NCBI GenBank assembly: GCA_026388735.1
Contig: JAPLJG010000091.1
Span: 1-36,917, forward strand
Source: Deltaproteobacteria bacterium
GTDB lineage: Bacteria; Desulfobacterota; Desulfobulbia; Desulfobulbales; Desulfurivibrionaceae
Length of the DNA stretch: 36,917 nt
Direction of reading: 5' to 3'
The position numbers and the translations under genes were made by a program. This document shows, piece after piece, positions 17,476 to 28,163 of the stretch. Within the stretch, counting starts at the first letter, position 1, and each line of letters opens with the position of its first letter. Under the pieces are notes generated by a model. That model worked only from the letters and a program-made list of their open reading frames with translations. It was not told the origin of the DNA and ran no database searches.

Positions 17476-19878
17476 CTAAAGCGTATGTTTCTGCCGCTTG
17501 CTGTCCAGATCCTCGGCAATGACCATGAGTTGCAGCAGTCGCGCCGCATTTGCCGGGGCAAGATGATCGCTCAGCAGTTCATCCTGGGTTTGGCGGAGGA
17601 AACCGTCGATCTCCTGTGTGCCGAGGATGGCGGTCACCTCGGCGCGCACCTCCAGGGAAAGCGGAATTTCCCCTGCGGCCATGGTCTTTATGTCCTCAGC
17701 GACAAACTGCCATCCTTCAGCAATCTGCGCCTGTCGCAGCTCCTCTCGGTAATAACGCTCCGCCGCCAGGTTGAAATCCTTGGCCGACATGTCGTAGGGG
17801 GAAGCAGCGCCCCCCTTGGCGAGAATTCCGGTGGTCAGCCGACCCAAGGCCCCGTGTTGGGCTGGCTCCCGCAACCGCAGCTCCAGATCGGCCAGCAGAT
17901 CGGTAAAGCCGAAACCCTCCACCAATTCGGCTGCCTCTTCGCGGATGACCTCAAGCAGGGCCAGGCGGTACTCCGAATGCAGTACCCGGAGATAGCCCCC
18001 GTAGCGGTGGCTTGTCCGGGTGTTCTTGGTCCTTTTCAGAATGGTTCGCAGAAAACGGTTGGGCGTATCCTTGTGCACGAAAAAGGTGGGGATGCCGATG
18101 GCCGTGCCGAAGAGGATCTGGCGCCGCTCGCTTTCGACAAAGGGGGTGTCGGGGATGTGCTGATGGCTGCAAGCGCCTGCGGCGATGAGCTTGAAGGCCA
18201 GGGCGTTGAGCAACATCTGCAGGTCGGTGGCCCGGCCCAGGTCGCCGGCGAACTGTTCAAATTGTGAATAGTATCGGGCCTCGAAGCCGGAAAAGCCCAT
18301 GACCTCGAATTCCCGCAGCTTGTACGGCAGGTAGACCGACATCCGTTTGTCAAAGATTCCCATCATGTCCAGGTCTTCCTTGAGGCGGCGGTCATTGTGG
18401 ATTCTGCCGTCCTGACTGGCGCTTCGCTCGGTGGAAAGCAGGGCTACCGGATAATCGATGAGCCGAAAATCCGGGATGAAATCCCCCTTGCAGCGACAGG
18501 CCTTTCCGACGATATGGTCGATAAGCGGCGGGCCGAACGGGGTGAGCGCTTGGCCGCAGAACTTATTCTTCGCCTTTTTTCGCCAGCGCCGCCAGAGCAT
18601 ACGCAGATGGGTATAGTCCAGTTGGTGGGGGAGAAAACCCAGGGCCTGTTCCGGATGGAAATCCTCGAAGGCCATGCGGTAGGGCGCTGCGCTGTAAGTG
18701 GAAACAAACAGCGGGAGGAAGTGCTCCATGATCTTGGCTACCAGATCGCCCATGCATTTCTCGTGGCGGGGGGTGAAGCCGGAGCCGGGATCGTGCAGCA
18801 ATCGGCTCATTTTGCGGCTGCCCATGCTGACATGGGTTCCGTTGTTGGCCAGGCTGATGTTGGAGGTATGGGGCATCATCACCAGGTTGTTGGTGATGAT
18901 GCCTGCCTCGCGCATCTTCATCACTGCGTTCAGATGGCTACGGCTCAAGACCTGGTGGCAGAGGATCATGTACTGGTGCTTGGCCTCGCCTTCGTCCCAG
19001 CCGGAGAGGCACGGGCTCATGAACAGTTTGCGGTAGAAGGCGTCGGAGATGCATTCGTTCAAGGCCCGCTGCCGCATGGGCGGATGCGGGGAGAAGAAGA
19101 GCATGGCCTTTTGCCCCCGCCGGATGAGCTCGAACTTTTCGTTGGCATACATGATCAGCAGCTGGGTGAAGAGAAAGCGCTTGGCCGTTTCCCGCGCCAG
19201 GGCTTTGCCATAGCCGGTGTGTGGGTGCATGCCGGTGACATGGAAGGAAAAGGTTTCCGGCGAGGTGTTGTCGCTCAACAGATGGGTGAGCAGCCGGTTC
19301 CCGGTTTTTTGCACTGTTTCATGGCGGCCGCCTTGGCCGAGGACATCGGCCAAGGCCAGTTTGAGCAGATAGCTGATGGGAATGCGCAGATGCTGTTCTC
19401 CTCCCTCCTCCACAAAGAAGCGGGCGGTGTCGGTGCGTTCGCCGCGGGTATGGTCTTGTTTGTCGGCCTTGAGATCGGCGGCCAGGGTATGAATGGCGTT
19501 CGGGTGCAGGCATGAGAGGGGGAAACGCACCCAGCTGTTCTCCCAGACCTGCTCCACGTTGTCGCTGAGGTAGCGCTCCAGATCCCGTCGGGCTCGGGGC
19601 GAGGTTTCGCCGCGGTCGGCCCGTTTGATGATGTTGGCGTAGTAGCTCGACTGTTCAATGGCCCTGGGCAGATCCGCCGCCTCGCGGCTGCCGGATACCG
19701 CTACCTGTAGCTCGTTTTCGCAGCCGGTGGTGGCGTCGGAGCCGAAAAAGGGCAGGCTGGCCGGGCAATCGGGATCAAGACCAAGCAAGGCGATGCACTC
19801 GCGTTCCGTGGGTCTGGGCTCTTGCCCCGCCCCGGTTTGGGTCATCGAAAGGCCTGCGAAGGAAACTCTGCTCACCAT
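17476..19878 (-). CDS. Unrecognised 800-aa conserved-looking protein in lipid operon
   Basis: I do not recognise this family. It is 800 aa, has no signal peptide or membrane segment, and is rich in Arg, His and aromatics, so it looks cytosolic. Dense, probably conserved motifs include SFHVTGMHPHTGYGKA (211-226), FFSPHPPMRQRALNE (261-275), NNLVMMPHTSNISLANNGTH (330-349), SMGSRKMSR, and later FEDFHPEQALGFLPHQLDY and IPDTPFVESERRQILFGTA. Repeated His/Arg/Asn clusters suggest an enzyme binding a phosphorylated or metal-linked substrate. It leads an operon with the decarboxylase-like and Lgt-like genes, so a role in making or attaching an unusual lipid head group is an inference from context only. 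The start at 19878 has a weak GGGGGT site; ATG 19845 is possible. Confidence 0.7.
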   Translation of the reverse strand: MVSRVSFAGLSMTQTGAGQEPRPTERECIALLGLDPDCPASLPFFGSDATTGCENELQVAVSGSREAADLPRAIEQSSYYANIIKRADRGETSPRARRDLERYLSDNVEQVWENSWVRFPLSCLHPNAIHTLAADLKADKQDHTRGERTDTARFFVEEGGEQHLRIPISYLLKLALADVLGQGGRHETVQKTGNRLLTHLLSDNTSPETFSFHVTGMHPHTGYGKALARETAKRFLFTQLLIMYANEKFELIRRGQKAMLFFSPHPPMRQRALNECISDAFYRKLFMSPCLSGWDEGEAKHQYMILCHQVLSRSHLNAVMKMREAGIITNNLVMMPHTSNISLANNGTHVSMGSRKMSRLLHDPGSGFTPRHEKCMGDLVAKIMEHFLPLFVSTYSAAPYRMAFEDFHPEQALGFLPHQLDYTHLRMLWRRWRKKAKNKFCGQALTPFGPPLIDHIVGKACRCKGDFIPDFRLIDYPVALLSTERSASQDGRIHNDRRLKEDLDMMGIFDKRMSVYLPYKLREFEVMGFSGFEARYYSQFEQFAGDLGRATDLQMLLNALAFKLIAAGACSHQHIPDTPFVESERRQILFGTAIGIPTFFVHKDTPNRFLRTILKRTKNTRTSHRYGGYLRVLHSEYRLALLEVIREEAAELVEGFGFTDLLADLELRLREPAQHGALGRLTTGILAKGGAASPYDMSAKDFNLAAERYYREELRQAQIAEGWQFVAEDIKTMAAGEIPLSLEVRAEVTAILGTQEIDGFLRQTQDELLSDHLAPANAARLLQLMVIAEDLDSKRQKHTL

Positions 19879-20076
19879 TGCACCCCCTGGTTGATTATTG
19901 GCGGTCTACCGTCTTCCTCTTTCCTTATAGCTATAAAGGATTTCTGTCAGGGTCGGGTTAGGTTTGCAACAGGGTTTGATTCAGGCGGGGAGGGGCGAGC
20001 AGGGAAGGGGCGTGGTTGTTTCTTGTAGGGCAGGATTTATTGCAGGTAGATTATGAGGGATGGGGTTGGCATTGCC
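19879..20076. other. 198-bp spacer between the kdpE stop and the 800-aa gene
   Basis: No gene, repeat or clear terminator is visible here. On the minus strand CTGACA and TATAAG, 15 bases apart (about 19931-19957), could be a poor promoter for the 800-aa operon. Otherwise the stretch is plain. Confidence 0.4.
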
Positions 20077-20784
20077 TCACGATTCCGCCCGCAACCGGTA
20101 GCCCACCCCGGATTCGGTGAGCAGCAGGCTGGGGCGGGAGGGGTCGCGCTCGATCTTGTGCCGGAGGTTGCTGATGTTCACCCGCAGCACATGCGGTTGC
20201 TCCAGGTGGGAACTCCCCCAGATCCGGCTGAGCAGCTGGCGGTGGGTCAGCACCTTGCCGGCGTGGGTTACCAGTATCCGGAGGATTTCGTACTCGGTGG
20301 GGGTGAGCTGCACCTCCTGGTCGACCACCCGCACCAGGCGGCGGGCAAGATCCACCTCAAGTCCGCCGCTGCGGAAGATCGGCTCCGGGGCCTGGCCGAC
20401 GACCCGCCTGAGCGACCCCCGGATGCGGGCCAGCAGCTCCGGCACGCCAAAGGGTTTGGTCAGGTAGTCGTCCGCGCCGGCATCCAGGGCGGCGACCTTG
20501 TCATCCTCCCGTTCCCGTACAGAAAGCACGATGATCGGTGCGGGCGACCATTCGCGCAGCCGGCGGATCACCTCCACCCCGTCCAGGTCGGGCAGCCCCA
20601 GGTCGAGGAGGATCAGGTCCGGTCTTACTGCAGCGGCGGCGGCCAGGCCGAGGCTGCCATTTTCCGCCAGATGCACAACAAAGCCGGAGCTTTCGAGCAC
20701 GGTGGCAAGCAACCTTCGAATGGCGGCCTCGTCATCCACCACCAGGATACGGGGCGGATTTTCGCCGGGCTTTAGCTCATCCAT
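20077..20784 (-). CDS. kdpE: Potassium-responsive regulator KdpE
   Basis: A 235-aa OmpR-family regulator. The receiver has D17-D18, phospho-acceptor D61 (LILLDLGLP) and K110 (YLTKPF), and a winged-helix domain ends GVGYRLRAES. It activates the kdp operon when phosphorylated by KdpD under potassium limitation. Its start overlaps the kdpD stop by 8 bases, indicating translational coupling and confirming the pairing. It is the last gene of the kdpABCDE run. Confidence 0.92.
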   Translation of the reverse strand: MDELKPGENPPRILVVDDEAAIRRLLATVLESSGFVVHLAENGSLGLAAAAAVRPDLILLDLGLPDLDGVEVIRRLREWSPAPIIVLSVREREDDKVAALDAGADDYLTKPFGVPELLARIRGSLRRVVGQAPEPIFRSGGLEVDLARRLVRVVDQEVQLTPTEYEILRILVTHAGKVLTHRQLLSRIWGSSHLEQPHVLRVNISNLRHKIERDPSRPSLLLTESGVGYRLRAES

Positions 20785-23473
20785 GGGCAGAATCCTCTGT
20801 CTGGGGGGGTGGGGCGAGGGGCAACCGGATTGTGACGGTCAGACCGCCGCCGGGAGTGATGGCGGCGTTGATTGTGCCGCCGTGGGCCTGGACAAATCCC
20901 TTGCAGATGGAAAGGCCGAGCCCGGTGCCGCGTGCGCCCTCCGTCGCCGGCACCCGGTGGAATTTGTCGAAGATCCGGTCCAGGTCTGCTTCGGCAACGC
21001 CGGGGCCATGGTCGATTATCTCCATGACCAGCCACGCCCGGTCGGTCCGGGCATTGATACCGAGGGGTTGATCCTGCGGCGAATACTTGAGGCTGTTGTC
21101 CAGCAGGTTGACCAGCACCTGGATCATGCAGCCCATGTCCAGCATCACCAGCGGCAGGTCCGGCGGGAGGTGTACCGCAATCTCCCGCTTTCCCAAGCGC
21201 GGATCGAGCACCGACAGGGCGCAGCCGATCAGCTCTTCCACGTCGCAGGGCGTATACTTCAGCCGCACCGCCCCAGCCTCCAACCGGGTCATATCCAGCA
21301 GGTTGCCGACAAAACGGTTCAGCCGGGCCGCTTCCTCGCAGGCCGTGGCCAGCAGCTCGGTCCTGGCCGTCTCGTTTAACCCTTCCTGGTCCCGGAGGCT
21401 GCTCAGCGCTCCGGTGATGGAGGCCAGCGGGGTGCGCAGGTCGTGGGAGATGGAGTTCAACAGTGCCCGCTCTAAGGTTTCTCTGGCCTGGAGGATCTGG
21501 GCCTGCTCCGCCTGCTGGGAGAAGCGGACCCGCTCCAGGGCCATGGCGGTCTGGCTGGCAAAGGCGTCGAGCAGGAGCCGGTGCTGCTGGGAGTTGTAGT
21601 CGGTTGGGTCTGCCATTTTCACCCCCAATACGCCGAGGATGTTCGCTGAAGTCTTGAGCGGCAGGTAGAGCAGGGCGGCCGAGCCAAGGGTGGTGGTGCC
21701 GCGCCCCGCTTCCTGGTGATTGCGGAAGGTCCAGTCCGCCACGGCCCGCTCTTTGAGATCGAGATCCAGTTTCTCGCTGGCGGAGATGATTTTGAGTTGC
21801 TCTCCATCGGCCAGGAAGACCACGATCTCGGCCTTCAGGCTTTCTCGGATATTGCGGAGCACCGCGCCGGTGACGGCCACCAGATCGGCGGCTTTTGCCA
21901 GGTCGCGGCTCAAATAATACAGGCTGGCGGTCTGCACCTCGCGCAACCGCAGCGATTCTGCCCGTTCGCGGCTTCTGGCCACCGTGGAGCTGATCACTAG
22001 CCCAACGGTGAGAAAGCCGGCAAAGGTCATCAGGTATTCGACATCGGATACGGCCAGGCTGAAACGGGGGGCGACGAAGAAGAAATCAAAGGCGAGCACC
22101 CCAAGAAAAGCGGTGAGCACGGCTGGTTGCAGCCCGAGCCGGACAGCGGCAAGCACCACTGCCAGCAGGTAGAACATCACCGTGTTGGTGGGGGAGAAGA
22201 AAGGTTGGACCAGGCCGCAGAGCAAGGTCGTTCCGGCTACCAGGGCCACGGCCATCGCGTGCCCGGCCCAGGGGATGGCCCGGATCGGACGGCGCTGCCG
22301 CGTTGCCGTGCGCCGTTCGCCGAGACTCATGCTCACGACGTAGACGTCGATCTCGCCGCTTGCCCGGATGATCTGATCCACGATGGGTGGGCGCAGCAGC
22401 TCGCGCCAGCGGGGCCGGGTGGGTTTGCCCACCACGATCTTGGTGATGTTGTGGCGGCCAGCGTAATCGGCCACCGCCTCGGCCACGGTGGTGGCGGTGA
22501 CCGAGGCCACCGTGGCGCCCATGCTTTCGGCCAGTCGGAGATCGCGCCAGATCCGTTCTCGGTTTTCGCGGCTGAAGCGGCCGGTGTCCGGGGTTTCAAT
22601 GTACACGGCATGCCAGGGGGCCTTCATTTCGTCGGCCAGCCGCCGGGTGGTGCGCATCAGCTTTTCGCCGAAGGGGCTGCCGCTGATGCAGACCAGCAGC
22701 CGCTCTGCCACGGAGCGGGGCCCCGAGATGGCGCGGGTCTCCATGTAGGAGCGCATCTGGTCGTCCACCCGGGACGCGGCGCGGCGGAGGGAAAGCTCCC
22801 GCAGGGCGATGAGGTTGCCGGGCTGGAAAAACTTTTCCATGGCCCTGGTAGCCTGTTCGGGGATATAGATCTTGCCTTGGCCCAACCGTTCCAGCAATTC
22901 GTCCGGCGGGATGTCCACCAGCTGGATCTCGGCGGCCAGATCGAGCAGGTTGTCCGGCACGGTTTCCCGCACCACCACCCCGGTGATCTTCTCCACCACG
23001 TCGTTTAAGCTCTCGAAGTGTTGGACATTGACCGTGGTGTAGACGTCGATGCCTGCGGTCAGCAGCTCCTGTACGTCTTGCCAGCGTTTTTCATGGCGGG
23101 AGCCCGGCGCGTTGGTGTGGGCCAGCTCGTCCACCAGGGCGATCTGGGGATGTTTTTGCAGCACCGCGTCCAGGTCCAGCTCAAAGAGCGGAACCCCCTG
23201 GTATTCAAGGCGCAGCTTGGGGATGGCGGTGAGCCCTTCCAGCAGGGCATCGGTCTCGTCTCGTCCGTGGGATTCCACATAGGCCGCCACCACGTCCCGC
23301 CCCTCTCGCTTACGCTGGCGGGCCGCGCTCAGCATGGAGAAGGTCTTGCCCACCCCAGCTGCGTAGCCGAGGAAGATTTTGAGCCTGCCCCGGTCGGCCT
23401 GGGCTTCCTCGGCCTGGGCCAGCTTGAGCATGGCCTCCGGCGAGGGGCGGATGTCGTCGTCGCCGTTGGTCAC
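20777..23473 (-). CDS. kdpD: Potassium sensor histidine kinase KdpD
   Basis: An 898-aa inner-membrane kinase with the complete KdpD layout. The N-terminal KdpD domain has the P-loop GYAAGVGKT (36-44), and a universal-stress-like domain covers about 250-370. Four closely spaced membrane helices lie at about 400-490 and a GAF-like segment at about 510-640. The kinase core has H677 in SISHDLRTP, N box DNSLKYSP, G1 DHGPGV and G2 GTGLGLSI. It phosphorylates KdpE in response to low potassium or ionic stress and can also dephosphorylate it. The ATG overlaps the kdpC stop (ATGA type, 4 bases). Confidence 0.94.
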   Translation of the reverse strand: MTNGDDDIRPSPEAMLKLAQAEEAQADRGRLKIFLGYAAGVGKTFSMLSAARQRKREGRDVVAAYVESHGRDETDALLEGLTAIPKLRLEYQGVPLFELDLDAVLQKHPQIALVDELAHTNAPGSRHEKRWQDVQELLTAGIDVYTTVNVQHFESLNDVVEKITGVVVRETVPDNLLDLAAEIQLVDIPPDELLERLGQGKIYIPEQATRAMEKFFQPGNLIALRELSLRRAASRVDDQMRSYMETRAISGPRSVAERLLVCISGSPFGEKLMRTTRRLADEMKAPWHAVYIETPDTGRFSRENRERIWRDLRLAESMGATVASVTATTVAEAVADYAGRHNITKIVVGKPTRPRWRELLRPPIVDQIIRASGEIDVYVVSMSLGERRTATRQRRPIRAIPWAGHAMAVALVAGTTLLCGLVQPFFSPTNTVMFYLLAVVLAAVRLGLQPAVLTAFLGVLAFDFFFVAPRFSLAVSDVEYLMTFAGFLTVGLVISSTVARSRERAESLRLREVQTASLYYLSRDLAKAADLVAVTGAVLRNIRESLKAEIVVFLADGEQLKIISASEKLDLDLKERAVADWTFRNHQEAGRGTTTLGSAALLYLPLKTSANILGVLGVKMADPTDYNSQQHRLLLDAFASQTAMALERVRFSQQAEQAQILQARETLERALLNSISHDLRTPLASITGALSSLRDQEGLNETARTELLATACEEAARLNRFVGNLLDMTRLEAGAVRLKYTPCDVEELIGCALSVLDPRLGKREIAVHLPPDLPLVMLDMGCMIQVLVNLLDNSLKYSPQDQPLGINARTDRAWLVMEIIDHGPGVAEADLDRIFDKFHRVPATEGARGTGLGLSICKGFVQAHGGTINAAITPGGGLTVTIRLPLAPPPQTEDSAHG

Positions 23474-24036
23474 GATTGGGAATCCAGGGCCCGGTTGAGC
23501 AGCAGGACGTTGACCCGTGGCTCTCCCAGCAGGCCCAATTGGCGGCCCTCGGTGTGGCCGGCCACCAGGCTGGCGACGGCATCCTCGGGAAGATTGCGCA
23601 TCTTGGCGATACGCGGGATCTGGAGCTGGGCTGCTTCGAGGGAGATGTGGGGATCAAGGCCGCTGGCCGAGGCCAGCACCAGGTCGGCGGGGATGGGGCC
23701 GGTGACGCCGGTGGCCCGCAGGGCTTCGACCCGTTCCGCCACGGTGGCGAGGAAGGCCGGGTTGCTGGGGCCGCTGTTGGAACCGCCCGAGGCCATGGGG
23801 TTGTAGGCAAACTCGGCGGTGGCCGAGGGCCGGGGCCAGAAATAATGTGGCCCGGTGAAGGGCTGGCCGATCAGTTCCGAACCGACTGCCTGGCCGTTGG
23901 CATCGGTGATTAGGCTACCGTTTGCCTGGTGTGGGAAAAGAGTCTGGGCAAGGCCGGTGACCACGGCCGGGTAAAGCCCGCCGCAGAGTACGGTGAACAA
24001 CAGGCACATCAGAATGGCTGATTTCAGTTCTTTCAT
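23470..24036 (-). CDS. kdpC: Potassium-transporting ATPase subunit KdpC
   Basis: A 188-aa single-span subunit of the Kdp P-type pump. The N-terminal helix (about 8-30) is followed by the family's QANGSL, GSELIGQPF and YFWPRPSAT. The middle stretch ASGGSNSGPSNP and the SASGLDPHIS segment are diagnostic. KdpC stabilises ATP binding to KdpB. GGAG precedes the ATG. It is separated from kdpB by 193 bp, unusually wide within kdp, because of an inserted palindromic element. Confidence 0.94.
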   Translation of the reverse strand: MKELKSAILMCLLFTVLCGGLYPAVVTGLAQTLFPHQANGSLITDANGQAVGSELIGQPFTGPHYFWPRPSATAEFAYNPMASGGSNSGPSNPAFLATVAERVEALRATGVTGPIPADLVLASASGLDPHISLEAAQLQIPRIAKMRNLPEDAVASLVAGHTEGRQLGLLGEPRVNVLLLNRALDSQS

Positions 24037-24120
24037 GGTTTGGTTCTCCGAATAGAGTCGGGATAAATCATTATACGTAACTATCCAGCTTAATGCCGGA
24101 ATTAGATGAAGATCGAGGAA

Positions 24121-24228
24121 GGGAACTGTTCGGCAGTGCCACAGATGCTAGGAAGAGGCCTGCGAAGTGTGCTATTGCACATGAGCAGACCGATGACAAA
24201 GCAGATGTGGTGCTGCTGGACAGTTCCC
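24121..24228. repeat. Dispersed 108-bp covarying palindrome, copy 2 (kdpB-kdpC)
   Basis: The outer arms are GGGAACTGTTCGGCAG and CTGCTGGACAGTTCCC. Inside lie CCACAGATGC/GCAGATGTGG and an inner hairpin around GAAGTGTGC-TATT-GCACAT. It is homologous to 2986-3089, in the same orientation to the surrounding genes. On the transcribed strand it begins one base after the kdpB stop. The arms differ from copy 1 at paired positions that keep base-pairing. Confidence 0.75.
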
Positions 24229-24229
24229 A

Positions 24230-26299
24230 TTATACAAATAAACCGACCACCAGGTCGATGGCTTTAATGCCGACAAAGGGCACGATGATGCCGCCCACCC
24301 CGTAAACGAGCAGATTCGAGATCAGCAGCTTTTCCGCGGGCATGGGCCGGAACTTGGTGCCCCTGAGCGCCAGCGGTACCAGAAAGGGGATGACCAGGGC
24401 GTTGAAGATTACCGCCGAGAGGATGGCGCTCTGTGGGCTGGCCAGGTGCATGATGTTCAGCGCTCCCAGCTGGGGGTAGATGGAGAGCAAGGCCGCCGGG
24501 ATGATGGCGAAGTACTTGGCGATGTCGTTACTGATGCTGAAGGTGGTGAGGTTGCCTCGGGTCATCAGGATCTGCTTGCCCACTTCCACGATGTCCAGCA
24601 GTTTGGTGGGGTTGGAGTCCAGGTCGATGATGTTGGCCGCCTCCCGGGCCGCCTGGGTGCCGGTGTTCATGGCCACGGCCACGTCGGCTTGGGCCAGGGC
24701 CGGGGCGTCGTTGGTGCCGTCGCCGGTCATGGCCACCATGAATCCCGCATCCTGGCTCTCCTTGATCAAGCGCAGCTTGTCCTCCGGCGTGGCTTGGGCC
24801 AGGAAGTCATCCACCTGGGCCTCGGCGGCGATGGCTGCGGCGGTGAGCGGATTGTCGCCGGTGATCATCACCGTTCGGATTCCCATGGCCCGCAGTTGGC
24901 AGAAGCGTTCCTGGATGCCGGTTTTGACGATGTCCTTGAGGTTGACCACCCCGAAGATCTCGGTGTCGCAGCAGACCACCAGCGGCGTGGCCCCGGCCCG
25001 GGCGACGCGATCGACCACCTGATCCAGATCGGCGGGGATGGCTTCCCCACTCAGAACCCGGACAAAGGCGATCAGGGAATCGGCAGCGCCCTTGCGGTAC
25101 TGCCTTCCTGCCGTGTTGAGGCCGGAGAGGCGGGTTCCGGCGCTGAACTCCACCGGCTCCCCGTCAGCGGGCATGACCTGCTGGTCAAGTTTAAACCGTT
25201 GGTGGGCCAGGGTCACGATGCTGCGGCCTTCGGGGGTCTCGTCGGCAAGGGAGGCCATCAGGGCTGCCTCGGCCAGCTCGCGCTCGCTGTGGCTGCCCAC
25301 CGGGATGAACTCCACCGCCTCCCGGTTGCCGTGGGTGATGGTGCCGGTCTTGTCCAGGAGTAGGATGTTGACATCGCCTGCCGCTTCAATGGCCCGGCCG
25401 GAGAGGGCGATGACATTCTTCTGACACAACCGGTCCATGCCGGCGATGCCGATGGCGGGAAGGAGTGCGGCGATGGTAGTGGGCGCCAGGCAGACGAACA
25501 GGGCCACCAGCACGGTAAGCGATACTGGGTGACCAAGGCCGGTGGCCGCGACGCTATAAATGGAGAGCGGGCTGATGTTAGCGCAGACCAAGAGGAAGAC
25601 CAGGGTCAGGGCGATGAGCAGCACCTCAAGCGCCACCTCATTGGGGGTTTTGCGCCGCTTGGCCCCCTCGATCAGGGAGATCATCCGGTCGAGAAAGGTC
25701 TCGCCGGGATCGGCGGTGATCCGCACCACCACGCTGCCGGAGACCACGGTGGTGCCGCCGGTCACTGCGCTGCGGTCGCCGCCGGACTCGCGCACCACCG
25801 GGGCGGACTCGCCGGTCACCGCCGATTCGTTGACCAGGGCCGCGCCGTGGACGATCTCGCCGTCGCCGGCGATGGTCTCGTTGGTTTCCACCAGGATATG
25901 GTCCCCCTTGCGGAGCTGGGTGGCCCCGACCTCGGTGGTTTTAGCGGCAGGGTCAGCGCTGGGCAATTGTCTGGCTGTTACGTCGGTGCGCGACTTGCGC
26001 AAGCTTGCGGCTCTGGCTTTGCCCCGTCCTTCGGCCAGCGCCTCGGCAAAGGTGGCGAAGAGCACGGTCAGCCAGAGCCAGACCGAGACCTGGCCTGTGA
26101 ACCAGGCCGGTTCGCGGCCAGTACCGGTGAGGGACATGATGAAGGTGATCACCGTGATGACGCTGGCTATCTCCACACAGAGCATTACCGGGTTGCGCCA
26201 CAGCAGGCGCGGGTCAAGTTTCTTGACGGATTCGATGAACGCGGCGCGCAGCAGTGCCGGATCAAAGACCGACTTTTGTTCAGGGATATGTTTGGACAT
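24230..26299 (-). CDS. kdpB: Potassium-transporting P-type ATPase subunit KdpB
   Basis: The 689-aa catalytic subunit. The phosphorylated D316 is in [10 protein letters not shown], the actuator loop TGES is at 162-165, and the hinge has [20 protein letters not shown]. Membrane helices lie at about 40-60, 70-88, 225-245 and 255-285, plus three near the C-terminus ([14 protein letters not shown] onward). It hydrolyses ATP to drive potassium uptake through KdpA. It starts 4 bp after the kdpA stop, with GGGAG inside the kdpA end. Confidence 0.95.
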   Translation of the reverse strand: MSKHIPEQKSVFDPALLRAAFIESVKKLDPRLLWRNPVMLCVEIASVITVITFIMSLTGTGREPAWFTGQVSVWLWLTVLFATFAEALAEGRGKARAASLRKSRTDVTARQLPSADPAAKTTEVGATQLRKGDHILVETNETIAGDGEIVHGAALVNESAVTGESAPVVRESGGDRSAVTGGTTVVSGSVVVRITADPGETFLDRMISLIEGAKRRKTPNEVALEVLLIALTLVFLLVCANISPLSIYSVAATGLGHPVSLTVLVALFVCLAPTTIAALLPAIGIAGMDRLCQKNVIALSGRAIEAAGDVNILLLDKTGTITHGNREAVEFIPVGSHSERELAEAALMASLADETPEGRSIVTLAHQRFKLDQQVMPADGEPVEFSAGTRLSGLNTAGRQYRKGAADSLIAFVRVLSGEAIPADLDQVVDRVARAGATPLVVCCDTEIFGVVNLKDIVKTGIQERFCQLRAMGIRTVMITGDNPLTAAAIAAEAQVDDFLAQATPEDKLRLIKESQDAGFMVAMTGDGTNDAPALAQADVAVAMNTGTQAAREAANIIDLDSNPTKLLDIVEVGKQILMTRGNLTTFSISNDIAKYFAIIPAALLSIYPQLGALNIMHLASPQSAILSAVIFNALVIPFLVPLALRGTKFRPMPAEKLLISNLLVYGVGGIIVPFVGIKAIDLVVGLFV

Positions 26300-26303
26300 G
26301 GTT

Positions 26304-28091
26304 TTAGTTTACTCCCATCATGGAAAGATGTTCGACAATCGGTCCGAGGGCCAGGGCCGGGAAAAAGGTCAGGGCGCCGACGATCAGGATGACCAGGGTC
26401 AGCCAGAAGGCAAAGGGGAATTTATCGGTGGGCAAGGTGCCCAGGCTGGGCGGAACGTACTTCTTCCCGGCCAGACCGCCCGCCATAGCCAGCACCGCCA
26501 CGGCCGGAACATAGCGGCCGATCAGCATGGCCAGGGCGCCCAGCAGGTTATAAAAGTTGGTGTTGCTGGAAAGGCCGGCAAAGGCGCTGCCGTTGTTGTT
26601 GGCCATGGAGGCCATGGCGTAGAGCACCTCGGTGAGGCCGTGTGCGCCGGGATTGGACATGGAAGCCACCGCAGAGGGGGTGATCATGGCGATGCCTGAG
26701 AGGATCAGCACCACGATGCCGGCCACGAGGATGATGACAATGGACATCCACATCTCCCGCACCTCGATTTTCTTGCCCAGGTATTCGGGGGTGCGGCCGA
26801 TCATCAGGCCGGAGACGAAGACGGCGATGATGGCAAAGGCCAGCATGGTGTAGAGGCCGCAACCGACCCCGCCGAAGACGATCTCGCCCAGCAGGATCAG
26901 AGAAAGCGGCACCAGTCCGCCCAGCGGGGTGAGGGAGTCGTGCATGGCGGTTACCGCGCCGCAGGAGGTGGCAGTGGTGGCCACTTCGAACATGTTGGTG
27001 CCGGCCAGGCCGAAACGGAGTTCCTTGCCCTCCAGATTGCCCCCTGCGACTCCGAGCTTGTGCAGCATGGGGGTGGAGGCCAACTCACTTGCGTGGAGCA
27101 CGCCAAAGGCAACGATAAACAGGAAGAGCATCACCCCCAAGAGCGCCCGCCCTTGCCTGGGATTGCCCACCATCACCCCAAAGGTGCGGGTCAGGGCGGC
27201 CGGGATCAGCAGGATGAACAGAACCTGCATGAAGTTGGAGAGCGGGGTGGGGTTTTCAAAGGGATGGGCCGAGTTGGCGTTGAAAAAACCGCCGCCGTTG
27301 GTACCCAGCTCCTTGATCGCCTCCTGGGAGGCCACCGGCCCCATGGGGATGGAGACCTCTTTGGCGGTCGCACTCTCGGTAAGCGGCTTGCCTGCCTGGT
27401 CCAGCATGGGAGCGCCCTGTTCGTTCAGCTTCGGCTTGTCGTAGCTGATCGGCTGGGTGAGCGCTGCCGTCTTGTAGCCGCTGAAGTTCTGGATCGCTCC
27501 CTGGGAGACCAGGAAAACAGCGCCAATCAGCGACAACGGCAGCAGGATGTAAAGAACGGAGCGGGTCAGGTCCACCCAGAAGTTGCCGATGGTGTCGGTG
27601 GTGCGCCGGACAAAGCCGCGGATCAGGGCGATAACGATGGCCATGCCGCTGGCGGCGGAGACAAAGTTGTGCACTGTGAGCCCCACCACCTGGGTAAAGT
27701 AGCTGAGGGTGGACTCTCCCGAATAGTTCTGCCAGTTGGTGTTGGTGATAAAGCTGATCGCAGTGTTGAGCGCCAGGGGCCAAGAAAGGCCAGGCAGCCC
27801 CTGGGGATTGAAAGGCAGTGCTGGTTGGGCCAGCAGCATGCCCATCAGGGCCAGAAAGAGCACCAGGTTGAAGAGCAGCATGGCCAGGGCGTAGCGCTGC
27901 CAGCCCATCTCGTCGTTTCGGTCCACCCCGCAGATGCGGTAGAACAGGCTTTCGCAGGGGGCGAGGACCGGGGAGAGGAAGGTGCGCTCGCCGTTGTACA
28001 CCCGGGCCATGAAGGTGCCCAGGGGGCGGGCCAGCAGCAGCACGGCGGCAAGCAACCCGAAAAATTGGAGCAGGTCGTTTGGAAGAGTCAT
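26304..28091 (-). CDS. kdpA: Potassium-transporting ATPase channel subunit KdpA
   Basis: A 595-aa polytopic channel-like subunit related to potassium channels, with about ten helices. The four filter-loop regions are visible: [37 protein letters not shown] and [11 protein letters not shown]. It starts the kdp operon with a strong AAGGAGG before ATG 28091. I find no kdpF-like 25-30-aa hydrophobic frame upstream, so the small KdpF stabiliser appears to be absent. Confidence 0.95.
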   Translation of the reverse strand: MTLPNDLLQFFGLLAAVLLLARPLGTFMARVYNGERTFLSPVLAPCESLFYRICGVDRNDEMGWQRYALAMLLFNLVLFLALMGMLLAQPALPFNPQGLPGLSWPLALNTAISFITNTNWQNYSGESTLSYFTQVVGLTVHNFVSAASGMAIVIALIRGFVRRTTDTIGNFWVDLTRSVLYILLPLSLIGAVFLVSQGAIQNFSGYKTAALTQPISYDKPKLNEQGAPMLDQAGKPLTESATAKEVSIPMGPVASQEAIKELGTNGGGFFNANSAHPFENPTPLSNFMQVLFILLIPAALTRTFGVMVGNPRQGRALLGVMLFLFIVAFGVLHASELASTPMLHKLGVAGGNLEGKELRFGLAGTNMFEVATTATSCGAVTAMHDSLTPLGGLVPLSLILLGEIVFGGVGCGLYTMLAFAIIAVFVSGLMIGRTPEYLGKKIEVREMWMSIVIILVAGIVVLILSGIAMITPSAVASMSNPGAHGLTEVLYAMASMANNNGSAFAGLSSNTNFYNLLGALAMLIGRYVPAVAVLAMAGGLAGKKYVPPSLGTLPTDKFPFAFWLTLVILIVGALTFFPALALGPIVEHLSMMGVN

Positions 28092-28163
28092 GGTAGGTGT
28101 TTTTCCTCCTTATGGTGTTCCGAAATGGTCCGCACGGGGCGGTGTGCCTCTTGTTGTATTTTT

